Below, in pieces: positions 1-11,468 of a stretch of 64,000 nt of DNA. The notes below the pieces were generated by a model. The model was not told where the DNA came from. It ran no database searches and saw nothing but the letters and a program-made list of their open reading frames with translations. Positions within the stretch are counted from its first letter, which is position 1, and every line of letters begins with the position of its first letter. Position numbers and translations under genes: made by a program. The stretch is taken from assembly GCA_946902985.2 (NCBI GenBank), contig OX336395.1, positions 285,195,065-285,259,064 on the forward strand, given 5' to 3'. Origin of the DNA: Meconema thalassinum. Its lineage: Eukaryota; Arthropoda; Insecta; Orthoptera; Tettigoniidae.

Positions 1-960
1 GCATATATAAGAATTTTATCTTATGCCATTTTCATGGATTACAAATTATAGACAGATACAGGGTGTATCGTAATCTTGAACACTATCTAGTAAAATTTTT
101 ATTTTACTCAAGTCGAACTTTGCAGTAAGTTGAGGGAGGACTTACAATTCTCAAACGGAACATTTATCGGAACAGTGGCGTATATTAGAAGAAGAGTAGG
201 GGGTCCGCTGTTACCATGAACTTTTCGAGAAGGAGTTGGACGATATCCGCTATGGGTAATTCGAGGTTCAACATGATCGAGTAAACGTGAATAGAGACAA
301 GATGGCACCACAGAGCGATGGATTCGGTTCCTGACGAGAGGAGTCCAACAGCTGATTCGCTTGGAATTTCGAAGGAAATCATCATTTCATGGATGAAATG
401 ATATTCACGCCGATCTTACGAGAAATCTTTAGGTAGGGAAAAACGACGATCTTGGAAATTATATTACAACTGATAATGAAAGGTATTGTAAGAGTTCTAT
501 CTACCTGATACGATTATTTTCATGAATACTGGGCACACATGTATATTTTTCTAATAGGAGTGATTTGATTATTAAGACATGGTTTGAATTTATATACTTC
601 GAATTTGCTAGAATATGGAGTGACCATATGATATGGCAGGCATCATTATTCGATATTCTCACCGTTGTTTGACTTTATTAAGAAGATGTTTGGTCTTATA
701 GACATTTTTCCAGCTAGGATATTTTTCATGGATAGTTTTTTTTGAGTAGCGAGTATTTCGAACTCGTGATCTGCAATTGATTATCAGAAACTACTTCGTC
801 AGTTCATTGCATACTAGCGAGTGTGTATTATTCATCAGTAGGGATTTTTTTTTCCATTGGATTGTTTGGAGATATTAAGAAGTTATTCACTTTAGTGAAT
901 GAACGTCGCTTTTATATGACAACTAGAAACTTGTTGATTCCTTTCTAGTACATTCACTCA

Positions 961-1126
961 TATAGCCTACGAGGTGGGGTCCTTCGTATTTATACGATTG
1001 TATGGTGGCTACTCACCTTACCCACCGTTTAGGGAACTATCATCCAAGTCGACGGGGCGAGGTCCTTCGTATTTATACGATTGCACGGTGGTTACACATC
1101 TTACTCGCCATTGAGGAACTCATTTT
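961..1126. repeat. 83-bp tandem duplication
   Basis: The string GGTCCTTCGTATTTATACGA occurs at 978 and again at 1061, and similarity continues on both sides (GGTGG...TCACC-type flanks). This gives two copies with a period of 83 bases. The copies differ at several positions, so the duplication is not very recent. Confidence 0.75.
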
Positions 1127-2149
1127 ATCATCCGAATGTACACGAGATGTAAGTGAATTAAACAAGGAACTACTAGTCACATATCAGTCGAAATTTTGTT
1201 AAATAAAGTAACGATAAATGTCAACAGGATTGCATTTAGTAATTCTAGTTTGCCAATCCAATATTTTGTTGCTATACTCTTTTGAGAGTAATTTCAGTTT
1301 AACAGCTATTACAGCTGATGCTTTGATGATTTTTTATAATTGTGTTTGATACCTTTGAGAAGGATTTAAAGTAATTTAATCTTGTAAGATTAATCATTAA
1401 TGGTCATAATTATTTTAAGGCAGATCAGTATTGCAGATTTTGATGTGAGAGATTATAGCACATTGGTGTTTTTCTACGATGTGAATTATGAAACTTGTGA
1501 AAGAGATTTTATGCTATTTGAAAGCAAATATTAAATTACTGAAGTAATGTTTTTCCAATTGTTTAAGAAGTTGTCTAGAAGTGATCAGAGTAATTACAGT
1601 CATTGGAGATTACGTGCGTTAATAATTTGAAGCCATTTATATATTTTTGTAGATCATGCAACGTGGTTAAATGAAGTTTGTGATAGGCATTTTGTGGAAT
1701 TTGCCATTTGGTAGTTGCAACGTTGATAATGTATTTTGAAGCGGACATGAGGTCGTCGTACCCAGTCTAGCGTATTTGTTGAGATTCATGCTGTATGTGC
1801 TGAATATTTATGGAGTTTTTGTAGCAATTCTTATATTCAAATGTGATATTTGGGATATTGAAGAAATATAATGTCGTTGTGGATAGTTAGATCCAACGTG
1901 ATGTCGTGGAGACAATAATATTTTTGGCATGATAATTAAATACGAGATATAACTTGGAAGTAATAAAACTGTAAGACAACGTTCTATAAACCTTATTAAA
2001 CAATTTGTTAGGAAATTAAACAAATAAATGAAGTTGATAATACAAGATTTTCTGAAAATAATAATTAATGAAATAATAATCTGAGATTTAAGCATATTAA
2101 CGATCTGACCTAATGAAATAAAAATCAGAATGACTAGATGAAATAATAA

Positions 2150-2300
2150 AATTAAATAACCAGATGATTGAAATTTAAATAAGTTGATAAATTAAATTTT
2201 GAAATAAATCGATGATTTAGATAAGTTGATAAATTAAAGTTTGAAATAAATCGATGAATTAAATAAGTGGATGAATTAAAGATTGAATTAATTAAACTGA
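2150..2300. repeat. A+T-rich minisatellite, about 45-bp unit
   Basis: Phrases such as AAATAAATCGATGA and AAGTTGATAAATTAAA recur at roughly 45-base spacing for about three imperfect copies. The flanking sequence to about 2500 has the same composition (many GATGAATTAA-like words), which suggests older copies decaying on both sides. Confidence 0.5.
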
Positions 2301-3797
2301 TTGAAATGAATTATTAGACGATTGTAATGATGATGAATAACGGAATTAGAAGGTGATGATTAATTAAAGAAGCTGATGATTAATGAATTTATATGCAATT
2401 AAATAAATTTAATTGAGAGATGATTCGAAGGAATTGCAACTTAAAATGTGAATTTAAATGATGTAATGGTGATGAATTAACGATTCTGACAGGAATATTT
2501 GGAATTTTGAAGTGAGAATTAATGTGAGAAATATTTAATTTTGATAATAATGATGAGGATGACCAATGAGAATTTGAATTTTCTGTAATTCACAGATAAG
2601 AGATTAATGACGATGTAAATAATGTAAATTAATTATTCAATGTTTAGGAACATTTGATTAACATGTTCTACGTTCAAATTATACCATGCAAACCATAATT
2701 TATGTGATATTTAACATGAGTGATTATTATATGTGTATGTTTAGACAGCTTAATAACTTAATTAAATCCACATTGATGTTAAATTAAAGAGAATTAGGTC
2801 TCAGGTTTCACAAATGTCAGTGACGAAAGACATAGTGCGACAGTGATCCTGAGAACCCAAGAGAACTTTATACATTTTTCTTGTTATGTGGATTGAAATA
2901 ATTTTGCATTAGAAAGGAGATGGTTCGATTTTTGGACAATGACAATTTAACTTTGCATTCGACCATACTCTTAGGTAGGATTTATATTTAAAACGTCTGT
3001 CTGACTATCAAAGTAAAATAAATTTGTTTTTATCTTAGTTGTGATCTGATGATGGTGTGATGTTCCTTTTTCTTTCCTTGTCTTGAGTAAGGCTTATCCG
3101 GAAAGGAAGTGGTTTTGCTAGGAATTCAGTTGATGGCGCCCATTTATATTTGAATTATTTTTATTAACTTAAGCCCGTAACGACCCTAGAGATACTTTGT
3201 CTCGTGAAACCCACTGCTTTTTCAAGAAACTCAGCTGAATTTCCGACACATTCCTTATTTGACTAGAGGTTCATTTAACTCCGCTCTGTCCTGGAACTCC
3301 AGGGATGTGATGTTATAGCAGATGGGTCATCGCATCCCCAGGACGAACGGGTACAGTACGGCGCAGCGAGCCCAGCTAGTTGAGTTAACTAGGCAACGCC
3401 GCGCTATGCTATTGGCTGGCGCGAGTGAGTGACTGAATCTGCCTCTTCCCTCATGTTCACAGTTGTTTTGGGTCTGGTATAGTTACAATCAGAAGACACC
3501 AAATACAACTTTTCTCTTGTGTTAACAAGCCGCTTAGCTCAAACAAAAGACGTCTCAATACAGCCGACTGGGTAACGTGAATGTTATCGTCACAAGGCTG
3601 TTCCTGGTTCTACAGCCACCCCTTTGTATTCTCGACGATTAAATAAATATTGTCAACTACGATACATTGAAATATAAACTGGGCACTGACCTTCTTCTTC
3701 CGATATAAAATATGTTATCAAAACCTAACGTTTGTCATGAGTGACACTACAGAACATTTAAACTTTACAGTTACGGCATCCGTACCGGTACTTAAGT

Positions 3798-4126
3798 GAA
3801 AAAATCCACAGCCTGCTTCCAGTCTCCGACCGGGTCAGGAATGGAATGAATGAAGACCCCCATCCAACGGCGAGGATATGAACTGTGCCGGCTGCCGAGG
3901 CCTGACGCACTCCTCTGGGGCAATGATTAAATGAATGGCAGATGAAATGAAATGATAGTGAAGAGTGTTGCTGGAATGAAATTTTGACAGGGAAAACCGG
4001 AGTACCCGGAGAAAAACCTGTCTGCCTCCGTTTTGACCAGCACAGATCTCACATGGAGTGACCGGAATTTGAACCACGGACCCTGCGGTGAGAGGCCGGC
4101 GTGCTGCCGCCTAAGCCACGGAGGCT
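3798..4126 (-). repeat. tRNA-derived SINE, family A
   Basis: Read on the minus strand, the element starts near 4126 with a tRNA-like head (GCCTCCGTGGCTTAGGCGGC, including an A-box-like stretch). A B-box-like GTGGTTCAAATTCC follows, then a tRNA-unrelated body with recurring CATTTCATTTCAT words, ending near GCCTGCTTCCAGTC complement at about 3800. The head-plus-body layout is that of an arthropod tRNA SINE. I see no clear target-site duplication. Confidence 0.75.
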
Positions 4127-4286
4127 ACACACTGTCCTTATAATTTCCTTAAATATCTATATCAGAATATTTTACATTCCAGGCAGTTGTGTTAAGCAAT
4201 TGCACCACTATGTCATGGAGAGGAGGAAGAGGTCTGACTCCATAAAAAATTAGACTAGGTTATTAGGTTGTACGGAACACAGTCAA

Positions 4287-4497
4287 ATTTTGTTCTCACT
4301 TGCTGTGCCCAAGGTTTCAGGATCGAATCCTGGCACAGTCAGTTGGCATTTGAGGGTGAGCAAAAGCGAGGGAGCCGTGTCAGTAGATTTACTGGCATGT
4401 TAAAGATCCCCTTTGGAGCAAAATTCCGGCACTCCAACGTAGCTAAAAGCCACAGTGGTTAAAAGGGACGTACAATCAATAGCATTATTATTATAAC
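4287..4497 (+). repeat. tRNA-derived SINE, family B
   Basis: A B-box (GGATCGAATCC, 4320-4330) is followed by a tRNA-unrelated body with GGCATGTTAAAGATCCCC, then TTAAAAGGGACGTACAATC and a short (ATT)n tail at 4485-4497. The 5' tRNA-like half is partly eroded. The same 3' phrase occurs inverted at 50755-50790, so both belong to one family. Confidence 0.7.
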
Positions 4498-4732
4498 AAA
4501 GGAAAAAATAGATCTGTCTAGAGAATCCTTAATAATTAACAGCATTTTTTTCTAAGCCTGAGTACAAAATTACTTCAGTAAAATAATTCAAAATGAAGTA
4601 TACTATCGAAATAATAAATCTCTACAACTTATTTAAAATGTTAATGATGTTTTAAATGTTGGTTAAGACAGGTCTACCCACACATTTCCGCACGTAAATT
4701 CAAGCTCATGACGTATTATTATTTGTTGAGTA

Positions 4733-4902
4733 GTAGACTGTTAGCTCATTCACTAAAAAACCGTGGCACTAGAGCCATTAAAGCTTTGGCCTACCATGCG
4801 ACTGCTACTTCCCTCCTGAGGCTGTCCTTGACGGAGCCGGGAATCGAGCCCAGAGCCTCCGGGCGAGAGGCAGGTACGCTACCCTTACACCCTTATCTCA
4901 TT
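4733..4902 (-). repeat. tRNA-derived SINE, family C
   Basis: On the minus strand a tRNA-like head (GTAGCGTACCTGCCTCTCGC) is followed by a B-box (GGCTCGATTCCCGG, complement of 4837-4850). The body ends in a short AAT-rich tail near 4712-4735. It lies between two other SINEs, so this stretch is a SINE cluster. Confidence 0.65.
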
Positions 4903-4933
4903 CACTTCTCATAGGTTTATCAATCCTTTGTGA

Positions 4934-5156
4934 GCGGCTTCGGTGGCCTAGTTGGTAGCAAGCTGAGCTTCTATGCCCAAGATCGCGGGTTCAAACCTGG
5001 CCGAAGTCGTCGGATTTCTTAAGAGCGTTAAAAATCCATCAGTATACCTTCCTTCGGAGGGGAAGTAAAGCTGGCAGTCTCATGTCATAGATTTATGGCA
5101 TGTTAAAGAACCTTCCACTAATTACACCTGTGTGAAGCAAAATTAACTTATAGGTT
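4934..5156 (+). repeat. tRNA-derived SINE, family D
   Basis: The head reads GCGGCTTCGGTGGCCTAGTT with an A-box and then a B-box GGGTTCAAACC at 4987-4997, about the spacing of a real tRNA. The body contains GGCATGTTAAAGAACC, which is shared in kind with family B. I do not call a functional tRNA because the cloverleaf stems do not close well and the SINE body follows directly. Confidence 0.75.
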
Positions 5157-6640
5157 AAACAACGCTCTTAAGGTTCCTACGTTCGTCACCAGGAGCCGAC
5201 TGCGGTGGCATCTAGTAGCCAAGTTCTGAATTAGTAGTCGTTGACGGTGGCGTTTGGTGGCAAAGGTAGGAACTACTTCAAATTCAATGTCTGGAGTCCT
5301 TACTTGAATTAATGACAGATAACACACACTAATACAGACATCACAATTAACACCGGTTATCAGACAGATTCTACACACTCCCAAAGTACACGGGGCTACA
5401 TGACCGCGTTGTTGCAGCCCCTGAATTAAGGAACCAACCATATCCTTTGTGATATTATGTAAGTGTAAATGAAATACAAGCTGCGGTCCAAACGTAGCTT
5501 AATATCGGCTACTTGTTACCCTAATCATGATATTCACTAAAATTTATAAGTAACTTATTTTGCTTCAGATTGACCAGCCTGTAAGAAAATACTAGTTCAG
5601 TGGGGGCAAATTCCATTGTTTGCAAGGTTTGGTATTTTTCTCGGAAATCTTCCTCAACGCAGCCTGCGACTCATTACCAGAGCAGCCACTGATGACGCAA
5701 CGGGAGCTGACGACAAATCAACTCCTCACCACACATCAGCTAGAGGCACATAACAGATGTGTTTCAACGAGACCTTTAATATCATTCACGGACCAAACAA
5801 ATGTGTCCAGCCAGGAGTGCTGTAGAGGTGATTGCTTGTCTTCAGAATTGAACAGCTAATCCATAGTATAAATATTTCTCCGCAAAAACTATAGATGAAA
5901 GTACTCAGACACTAGAATGCAATATGGTTGCTCTTTCTCTCTCTCTCTCTCTGGAGCAATTCAGACACGGGCATTCTCTTTTAGACAGAAAATAATACCT
6001 GATGGCGCAAACCTGTGCGAACTCGCGGGTGAGGAGGAAAAAGGAGAAGGAAAGTAGTGGAGGGGGTCACAGCTGCTGTGCTCTTGGGAGGCACTGACGT
6101 CACACAATAAGCAATGAAATAAAATAAAATCATACTATACAAATAGAATTCAAACGTGACAGTTTCAGTAGGAGCCGATGCTAACTTTCCCTTAGCAATG
6201 AGCTAAGTGAACGTCTCTACCCTCTCGCTCCCGCTGCAGCACTTGGACTCGCCCGCATACGAAACTCTTTCCGTACGCATGTGCCATCTGGTAATAATTG
6301 AGGTATACATACATTTCCCTGATTGGAGGCCATGGAGCTGTAAGCCTTTATTAGGACGCTGCGTCAGTAATATGAGCCATACATGGGCTATCGGAAAGTT
6401 CTGTGGGCTGTATAGAAAGTGAGAAAAGGCCTGAATTGGGTAGTACCGGTGGACAACATTTCTTGGAAACAAGTCTATTTTCGATAGTGAAGGCATAAGC
6501 ACAATAGCATAGATGATCCGCTAACAGTCACAAAATAAGCAATCTTTTTTTTTAAGTACGGTATTATATAAATATAATTCAAAGGCAAACGACAATGTTA
6601 AGAATTGGTAACAATTAGTAATAATCTCTTACTCACATTA
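5157..6640. other. No gene seen
   Basis: This stretch holds only short unsupported open frames. A (CT)n microsatellite lies at about 5934-5952. The hAT element's left end must lie somewhere in or before this region, but I could not identify a left terminal inverted repeat here. Confidence 0.5.
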
Positions 6641-6658
6641 TTTAAACAGGAAGTACAT

Positions 6659-8440
6659 TCAGCTGTCTTTTGTTGCAGCGAACTTGTCTATTACGCGCTG
6701 ATTGAAGTCTGGAATTTTCATGATAAAGTTCTTTTCAATGGAGAGCATCGCCAATGCTGTCAATCTCTCTTGAGACATGGAGTTTCTTAGGAATGTTTAA
6801 ATCGTCTTCAATGTAGAGAAACATCTTTCAGCTTCCACTGACGTCATAGGCACAGTTAGATTCAATTTCAGAAGTCTCGATGATTCACTGAATGTATTTT
6901 CCAAATTATTTCGCAGAACAAAATCTAATAAACTCACAGCCCCTGACACACATCTGAATTCTTCTGCCGAGTAGATAGAAGACAGTTCATGAGAAAGTTT
7001 AATCCTGACAAAAAAGTTATAAATCGAGCACACAGTTTTCACTGTTTTTTCTGGAAATGTTGATGCATACTTAGGAAACATATATGGCGCAAGCAAATTT
7101 GATGCAACAAGATGTCCTGAGAAAGAGAAGCGGGCTTTGGCTACGCAAACGATCACGTCACACACTCCTTTTGCCTCATTCTTCCATTCAGTGTTGTCAG
7201 TCATCCTCCTTTTCGATGACGTCGCGGTAGGTTCTGCGCTTGAATCAACATCAATTTGTTCCCGAATGAGTTTTATGTTTTCTTCGAACAGAGAAATTGC
7301 CCTCTGGGCAGAACAAGGATCAATTTCTCTTCTCTGGAGTTAACCAAATAACATTTCAACAAGTGGCATTATTTTGCTGAAAAAGGAGAGCCAAAAACTG
7401 AAATCATGACTGATTACTATTTTCTTATGACCATCAGCCTGATTTATTGTGCTGGAGTTCTTGATCTCGCCACTGTCCAGAATCTCGTTCATACACTGAA
7501 TAATACCTTTCTTATGGTCAAAAATGGTATTTACACTTCTAGATAAAAAGTTCCAAAGAGTATTGTTAGCTCGAGGTAACCGTCTCTTCACCACTGAATC
7601 AAGTACCACAGTACGTTGGGGACTAACAGAAAAGAATGTAAAAATACCCTGTAAATTTGAAAAGAAAATTCTCACGTTTCTATTAACAGAAGCAGCCTTA
7701 CCCATTACCAGATTTACTTGGTGAGCATAACAATGCACGTATTCTGCATTTGGAAATGTGGTTTTCATTATAGCCTGTACACCTCCAGAAGAACCAGACA
7801 TAACCGAACACCCGTCGCAAGTCTGTGCAATTAATTTCTACGAATTTGCTGGAGAATCTAATTTATGTATTCGTAATTCTTCAAGCAAACAAGAAGCTAA
7901 TGTTTTGGCGTCATGGTGTTGAGGTGAAATAAAACAACACAATATTTCCACCGGCTTACCCTTCACCACATAGCGATAAACAATGGCCATTTGAAAAATG
8001 TTAGATACATCACTGGTTTCATCAGCTGTTACAGCCAAGAAATTTGCATCTTTCATTTGCCTTGAAATTTCTTCGTGGCACACTTCTAGCATCACTTGAA
8101 GCTGCTCATTCTGAAGGGTTTTAGATGTTCCCTTAAATACCGTGGCCTTCTTTAATTGAGATTTCAAAGCAACATCTAGTTCTGCACTGAAATTAATTAA
8201 TCCCCTATAAATTCCTGGATTTGAAGATGTTTGAGTTTCATCATGACTTCTCAAAGCTAGCTCAAATACGCCACTAAGTCTAACGTAATTTATTAGTATA
8301 TTCAGGACGTACATATTGTACTTCACTTTCTCATTTTCTGCTGCTATTTTTCTCCTGTATGCACTATCCAGCTGCGAAGCTGCATTTACCTTGCCGAAGA
8401 GGGCTAGCTTCAGCACATTTCTTAAATGAATACCCTAGGA
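6659..8440 (-). pseudogene. hAT transposase (ZMYM1-like, DUF4371 plus hAT dimerisation domain)
   Basis: The protein would catalyse cut-and-paste transposition in the nucleus. From the N-terminal side, the frame at 8416-7838 resembles DUF4371 and carries AVTADETSDVSN, the likely first catalytic aspartate region of the RNase H fold. The frame at 7801-7340 continues with a CYAHQVNLVM-type stretch. The frame 7204-6797 ends in TSVEAERCFSTLKTI, the start of the hAT C-terminal dimerisation domain. The rest of that domain follows in the same frame after one in-frame TAA (about 6797) and stops at 6659. A further in-frame stop sits at 8438-8440, upstream of which coding similarity probably continues. 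At least two frame changes separate the blocks, so it cannot make a full transposase. It could instead be an exapted gene, but the stops argue against that. Confidence 0.85.
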
Positions 8441-9066
8441 CTCGTGTTTTTAATGCTTGAACTCAAATTATTCAAATCAATAACTTCCGATTTCGTCCAC
8501 GCTTGTTCGCCGCCAAATTATAAACATGGAAAACAAAACAATGCGTTTCTATTTTCACACCTACACAGCCAGTCACGATTGTTATATACATCTTTCTTAA
8601 AAATTCTCCTAAACTGCCTCTTCCCTGTTTGAACATTTTGGACAATTTCAACTCTGCAATGGTCTACCACGTTGTTAAATTTCAAGTTTCTCTTCATCAG
8701 TGCACTGAGAAAAAGTCTTAATTTGCAAACTACATACGGAATTCATCCTAGTTGGAGCACAAAACACTAATAACACAAAACACTAATTAAATTCACACGA
8801 GAACATCACATTCTAATCGGGATAAAATGGATGAAAAACGAGATAAAACTTCACGAGAACAAATCAGCGTAACTTAACACACGAGGGTAAGAAAGAACCG
8901 GAAGTATCTGACTCATGCGCAAATTACATTGCAAGACGGTCGTATCGGCAGTTAACGGAGCCACTCGGGTATCATCGCCCGCCCCACTCTTTTCTGGTTT
9001 CAATGAGCGGGGAACGACCAGCCGAGTTAACTGTTGGGATAGGACTTACCCGCTATAACATCTCTG
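6659..9066 (-). mobile_element. hAT DNA transposon, decayed
   Basis: The transposase remnant described below runs on the minus strand. About 430 bases upstream of it the sequence ends (minus strand reading) at CAGAGATGTTATAGCGGG (complement of 9049-9066), a CAG-type terminus usual for hAT elements. A related string, CAGGGATGTGATGTTATAGC, starts at 3300 in the opposite orientation. It could be the partner end, which would make the element 5.8 kb with SINEs inserted, or it could belong to another copy. No 8-bp target duplication was found with either choice. The left boundary given is the end of the coding remnant only. Confidence 0.65.
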
Positions 9067-9861
9067 CCATACCCTTCACTATTGAGATCTGGTCGGTGCT
9101 AGCTCCATGCAACGACCACACGTCCAGCGCTCCTACACTGTTTGCGCGCTCTGCTTTATCAATGCAGTTCACAGTATTATGAGATTTCCTGAACTATTAA
9201 AGAACAAAGCTATCAATTCCTATCAATGTAAGAGGAAAAAATATAAAATGCATAATATTCCCTCCCCCCCCCCCCAAATTCTATATTTTTTTCTCTATGA
9301 AAAATCTGGTCGTTGTGGAACACTGCAACCTTATTACCGGCCACCACTGTTATAATAATAATTATTATTATTATTGATTTTGACATAGGAACGAATACTA
9401 AACTTAACCTCTTTGGTTATATAGCCTAAGCCAGGATTTGACTATAAACTAAATACGGTATGTATAGGAGAGGGTAGCAGATATTGAAGTGCATAATGAA
9501 GTGTGGCTCCATGGAAAATTTTCTGAGGAGAATGTTTGACATTCAAATGAATGGATAGACGGATGTTGTAAATAGTTCATTATTGAAAATATTTGTGTAA
9601 GAGTTTTAATAGGAATAGTTATAATGTGATCGTTTAGAAAATAGATTAGTTGTGTTAGGAAATAGGCGTTCTTGTATAGAGTTATAGCTATGTATGTGAA
9701 TTTAATTTCATTGAAGGAACAGGGTGTTCTGTTAGTCATTGTCCAATAATTCATTTTTATTTTGTGACTGAATATTTTTAGAATAATTTCATTTATTGTG
9801 GAAAATTCCTATAGATGATAAGAGATCATCTGCGTCAGCTGATGTCCAACAGCAAGGTTAT
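9067..9861. other. No gene seen
   Basis: A+T-rich sequence without a supported gene. It contains a poly-C run near 9262-9273 and a short TAA/ATT microsatellite near 9350-9375. Confidence 0.5.
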
Positions 9862-10042
9862 TGTTAATATTACGCTCACTCGCGTACCGCAGATTCTTAA
9901 CTTATTTTCTATAAGGAAAAATTATCAATTCAAAAGAACCTTTAATTAATACTTCTGGATGCCATGAGAGTTAATTTTCATCCTTTTAAAAAAGATAACA
10001 ATGAAACAAATGTCACTCATAATGTAGTGCATTTTCGCCCCA
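9862..10042 (-). repeat. BEL/Pao 3' LTR
   Basis: This 181-bp repeat aligns along its whole length with 13428-13607, sharing for example TTAATACTTCTGGATG and ATAATGTAGTGCAT. By eye the copies differ at roughly a fifth to a sixth of positions, so the insertion is old. Confidence 0.85.
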
Positions 10043-10199
10043 TTTTCCTCCCATCTTGAGTTGCGGGACTACTCAATACTGTCCTGAATAATGAGTACAA
10101 ATTTACAAAATCTCTGACGCAGATCATATTTTACACTGAAACCAATCATAATAGCAGTCTACTGGGAAGTTTCACTCTCCTACCACTTCGTGTTATTAC

Positions 10200-11380
10200 T
10201 GGAGGTGGCTCATCGTTAGGAGTGTCCTGTGTCACAGTAACTGTAGTAGGTTGAATCAGCTCACCCTCACTTGACTCCTCCAGGGGATAAATTCTTTGGA
10301 TATGTCTCAAGAGGTCTCCAGATGAGGTCCTGAGGCGTATAAGACGTACTTCTCCGTCTGCATAAGGAAGGAGTTCTTTAACCCTTGCTGGAGGCCAATT
10401 GAGTCTTTTACATTGTCACATCCTGCGAGAACTAATTCACCAACATCAATCTTCCAACTTGTTTGTTTCCTCGCTCGCTGATTCAAGTGTGCCAAGTATT
10501 ATACACGGAATATCTGGCGCAGATCATCCCGTAGTCTCTGCTGATATCGTAACCCCTTGTTGAGACTACAAGATGTCACCTGATCACTATCGGGAAGTCC
10601 AACCTCTCTTATTTCTTACAGAAACATAGCCGGTGCCAATGGTATCAAGTCTTCAGAGTCCTCTGACACATTGGTCAATGGTCGAGCGTTAATGATAGCT
10701 TAAACATCACACAACGCCGTAGCTGTTTTTTCCAATGACAATGACGCTCGTCCCAACATTTTCCGGTGTAACCTCTCTGACCATTCGCACCAACTGTTCC
10801 CACCAGGCCGCTGTTGGAGGGTTGAATCTCCACGCAATTCGTTGGGCTGTACTGTATTGGGATATTTTCTCCCAATCAAGCTTCAAAAACGAATTCTCTG
10901 CTCCAACAAAAGTTGTACCATTGTCATTGTACAGAACCGCTGGTCTTCCTCTTCTGACTACAAATCGACGTAGTGCTATAAGAAAAGCTTCTGTCGATAA
11001 GGAGGTCACAAGTTCCAAATGCACCGCCCTATACAACGCACATGTAAATAAGCAGATCAAAGCTTTTCTTCCCTCTCGAATATAAATTGGACCGGCAAAA
11101 TCCCCGCCTGAGATGTCCAATACAGCAGCATCACGCACACGGTTAACTGGTAATGGTGCAGGAACAGTATCTAGGTGTTAAGCGTATGTCTTATGCAGCG
11201 GACACAGTTCGAGATAACTGATCGAGCTGTCCTACGTCCTATAAGTATCCAAAAGATCCCTCTAAGAGCACTCAATAATCCTTGCTCACCCACATGACAT
11301 ATCTCCTCGTGCTTCTCTGGGATCATCATCTTTACAACTTCATGATTTGCAGGCAAAATAATAGGATATCTGGAGTTATT
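10200..11380 (-). pseudogene. BEL/Pao integrase and C-terminal DUF5641 region
   Basis: The coding strand runs downwards from 11380. The frame 11356-11171 is an H2C2 zinc-binding region (GLLSALRGIFWI, then NCVRCIRH with the two cysteines). The frame 11138-10707 is the integrase core: GGDFAGPIYI holds the first aspartate, YNDNGTTFVGAEN the second, and AAWWEQLVR the glutamate. The frame 10495-10307 (KIDVGELVLAGCDNVKDSI) resembles the DUF5641 tail typical of BEL/Pao elements. Integrase would insert cDNA into chromosomes. Stops and frame changes separate all three parts, so no functional product is expected. Confidence 0.85.
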
Positions 11381-11468
11381 TCTTTCTTTTCTTTTCGTTA
11401 TCTCGGCTTTTATCCTTACAATTCCATCTTCATCTGTGTAGGGTCTTATAGATGAAATGCGAGGTCTC

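Larger units (their letters stand above)
1..3797. other. A+T-rich gene-free region
   Basis: I find no convincing coding region here; the open frames are short and low in complexity. The block is strongly A+T-rich. It holds an 83-bp tandem duplication near 961-1126 and a short A+T minisatellite near 2150-2300. Around 3125-3140 a TGGCGCCCA string follows a polyadenylation-like AATAAA about 110 bases upstream. That layout could be the end of an LTR followed by a primer-binding site, but no gag or pol lies downstream, so this is only a suggestion. At 3300-3326 there is a string resembling the hAT end at 9066. Confidence 0.5.

Noticed and set aside
3125..3140. Gypsy-type primer-binding site (TGGCGCCCA)
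   Set aside because: Only nine bases match, no polyprotein follows, and no LTR pair is visible; mentioned in the region entry only.
4934..5005. A functional tRNA gene
   Set aside because: A- and B-boxes are present, but the stems do not pair properly and a SINE body follows.
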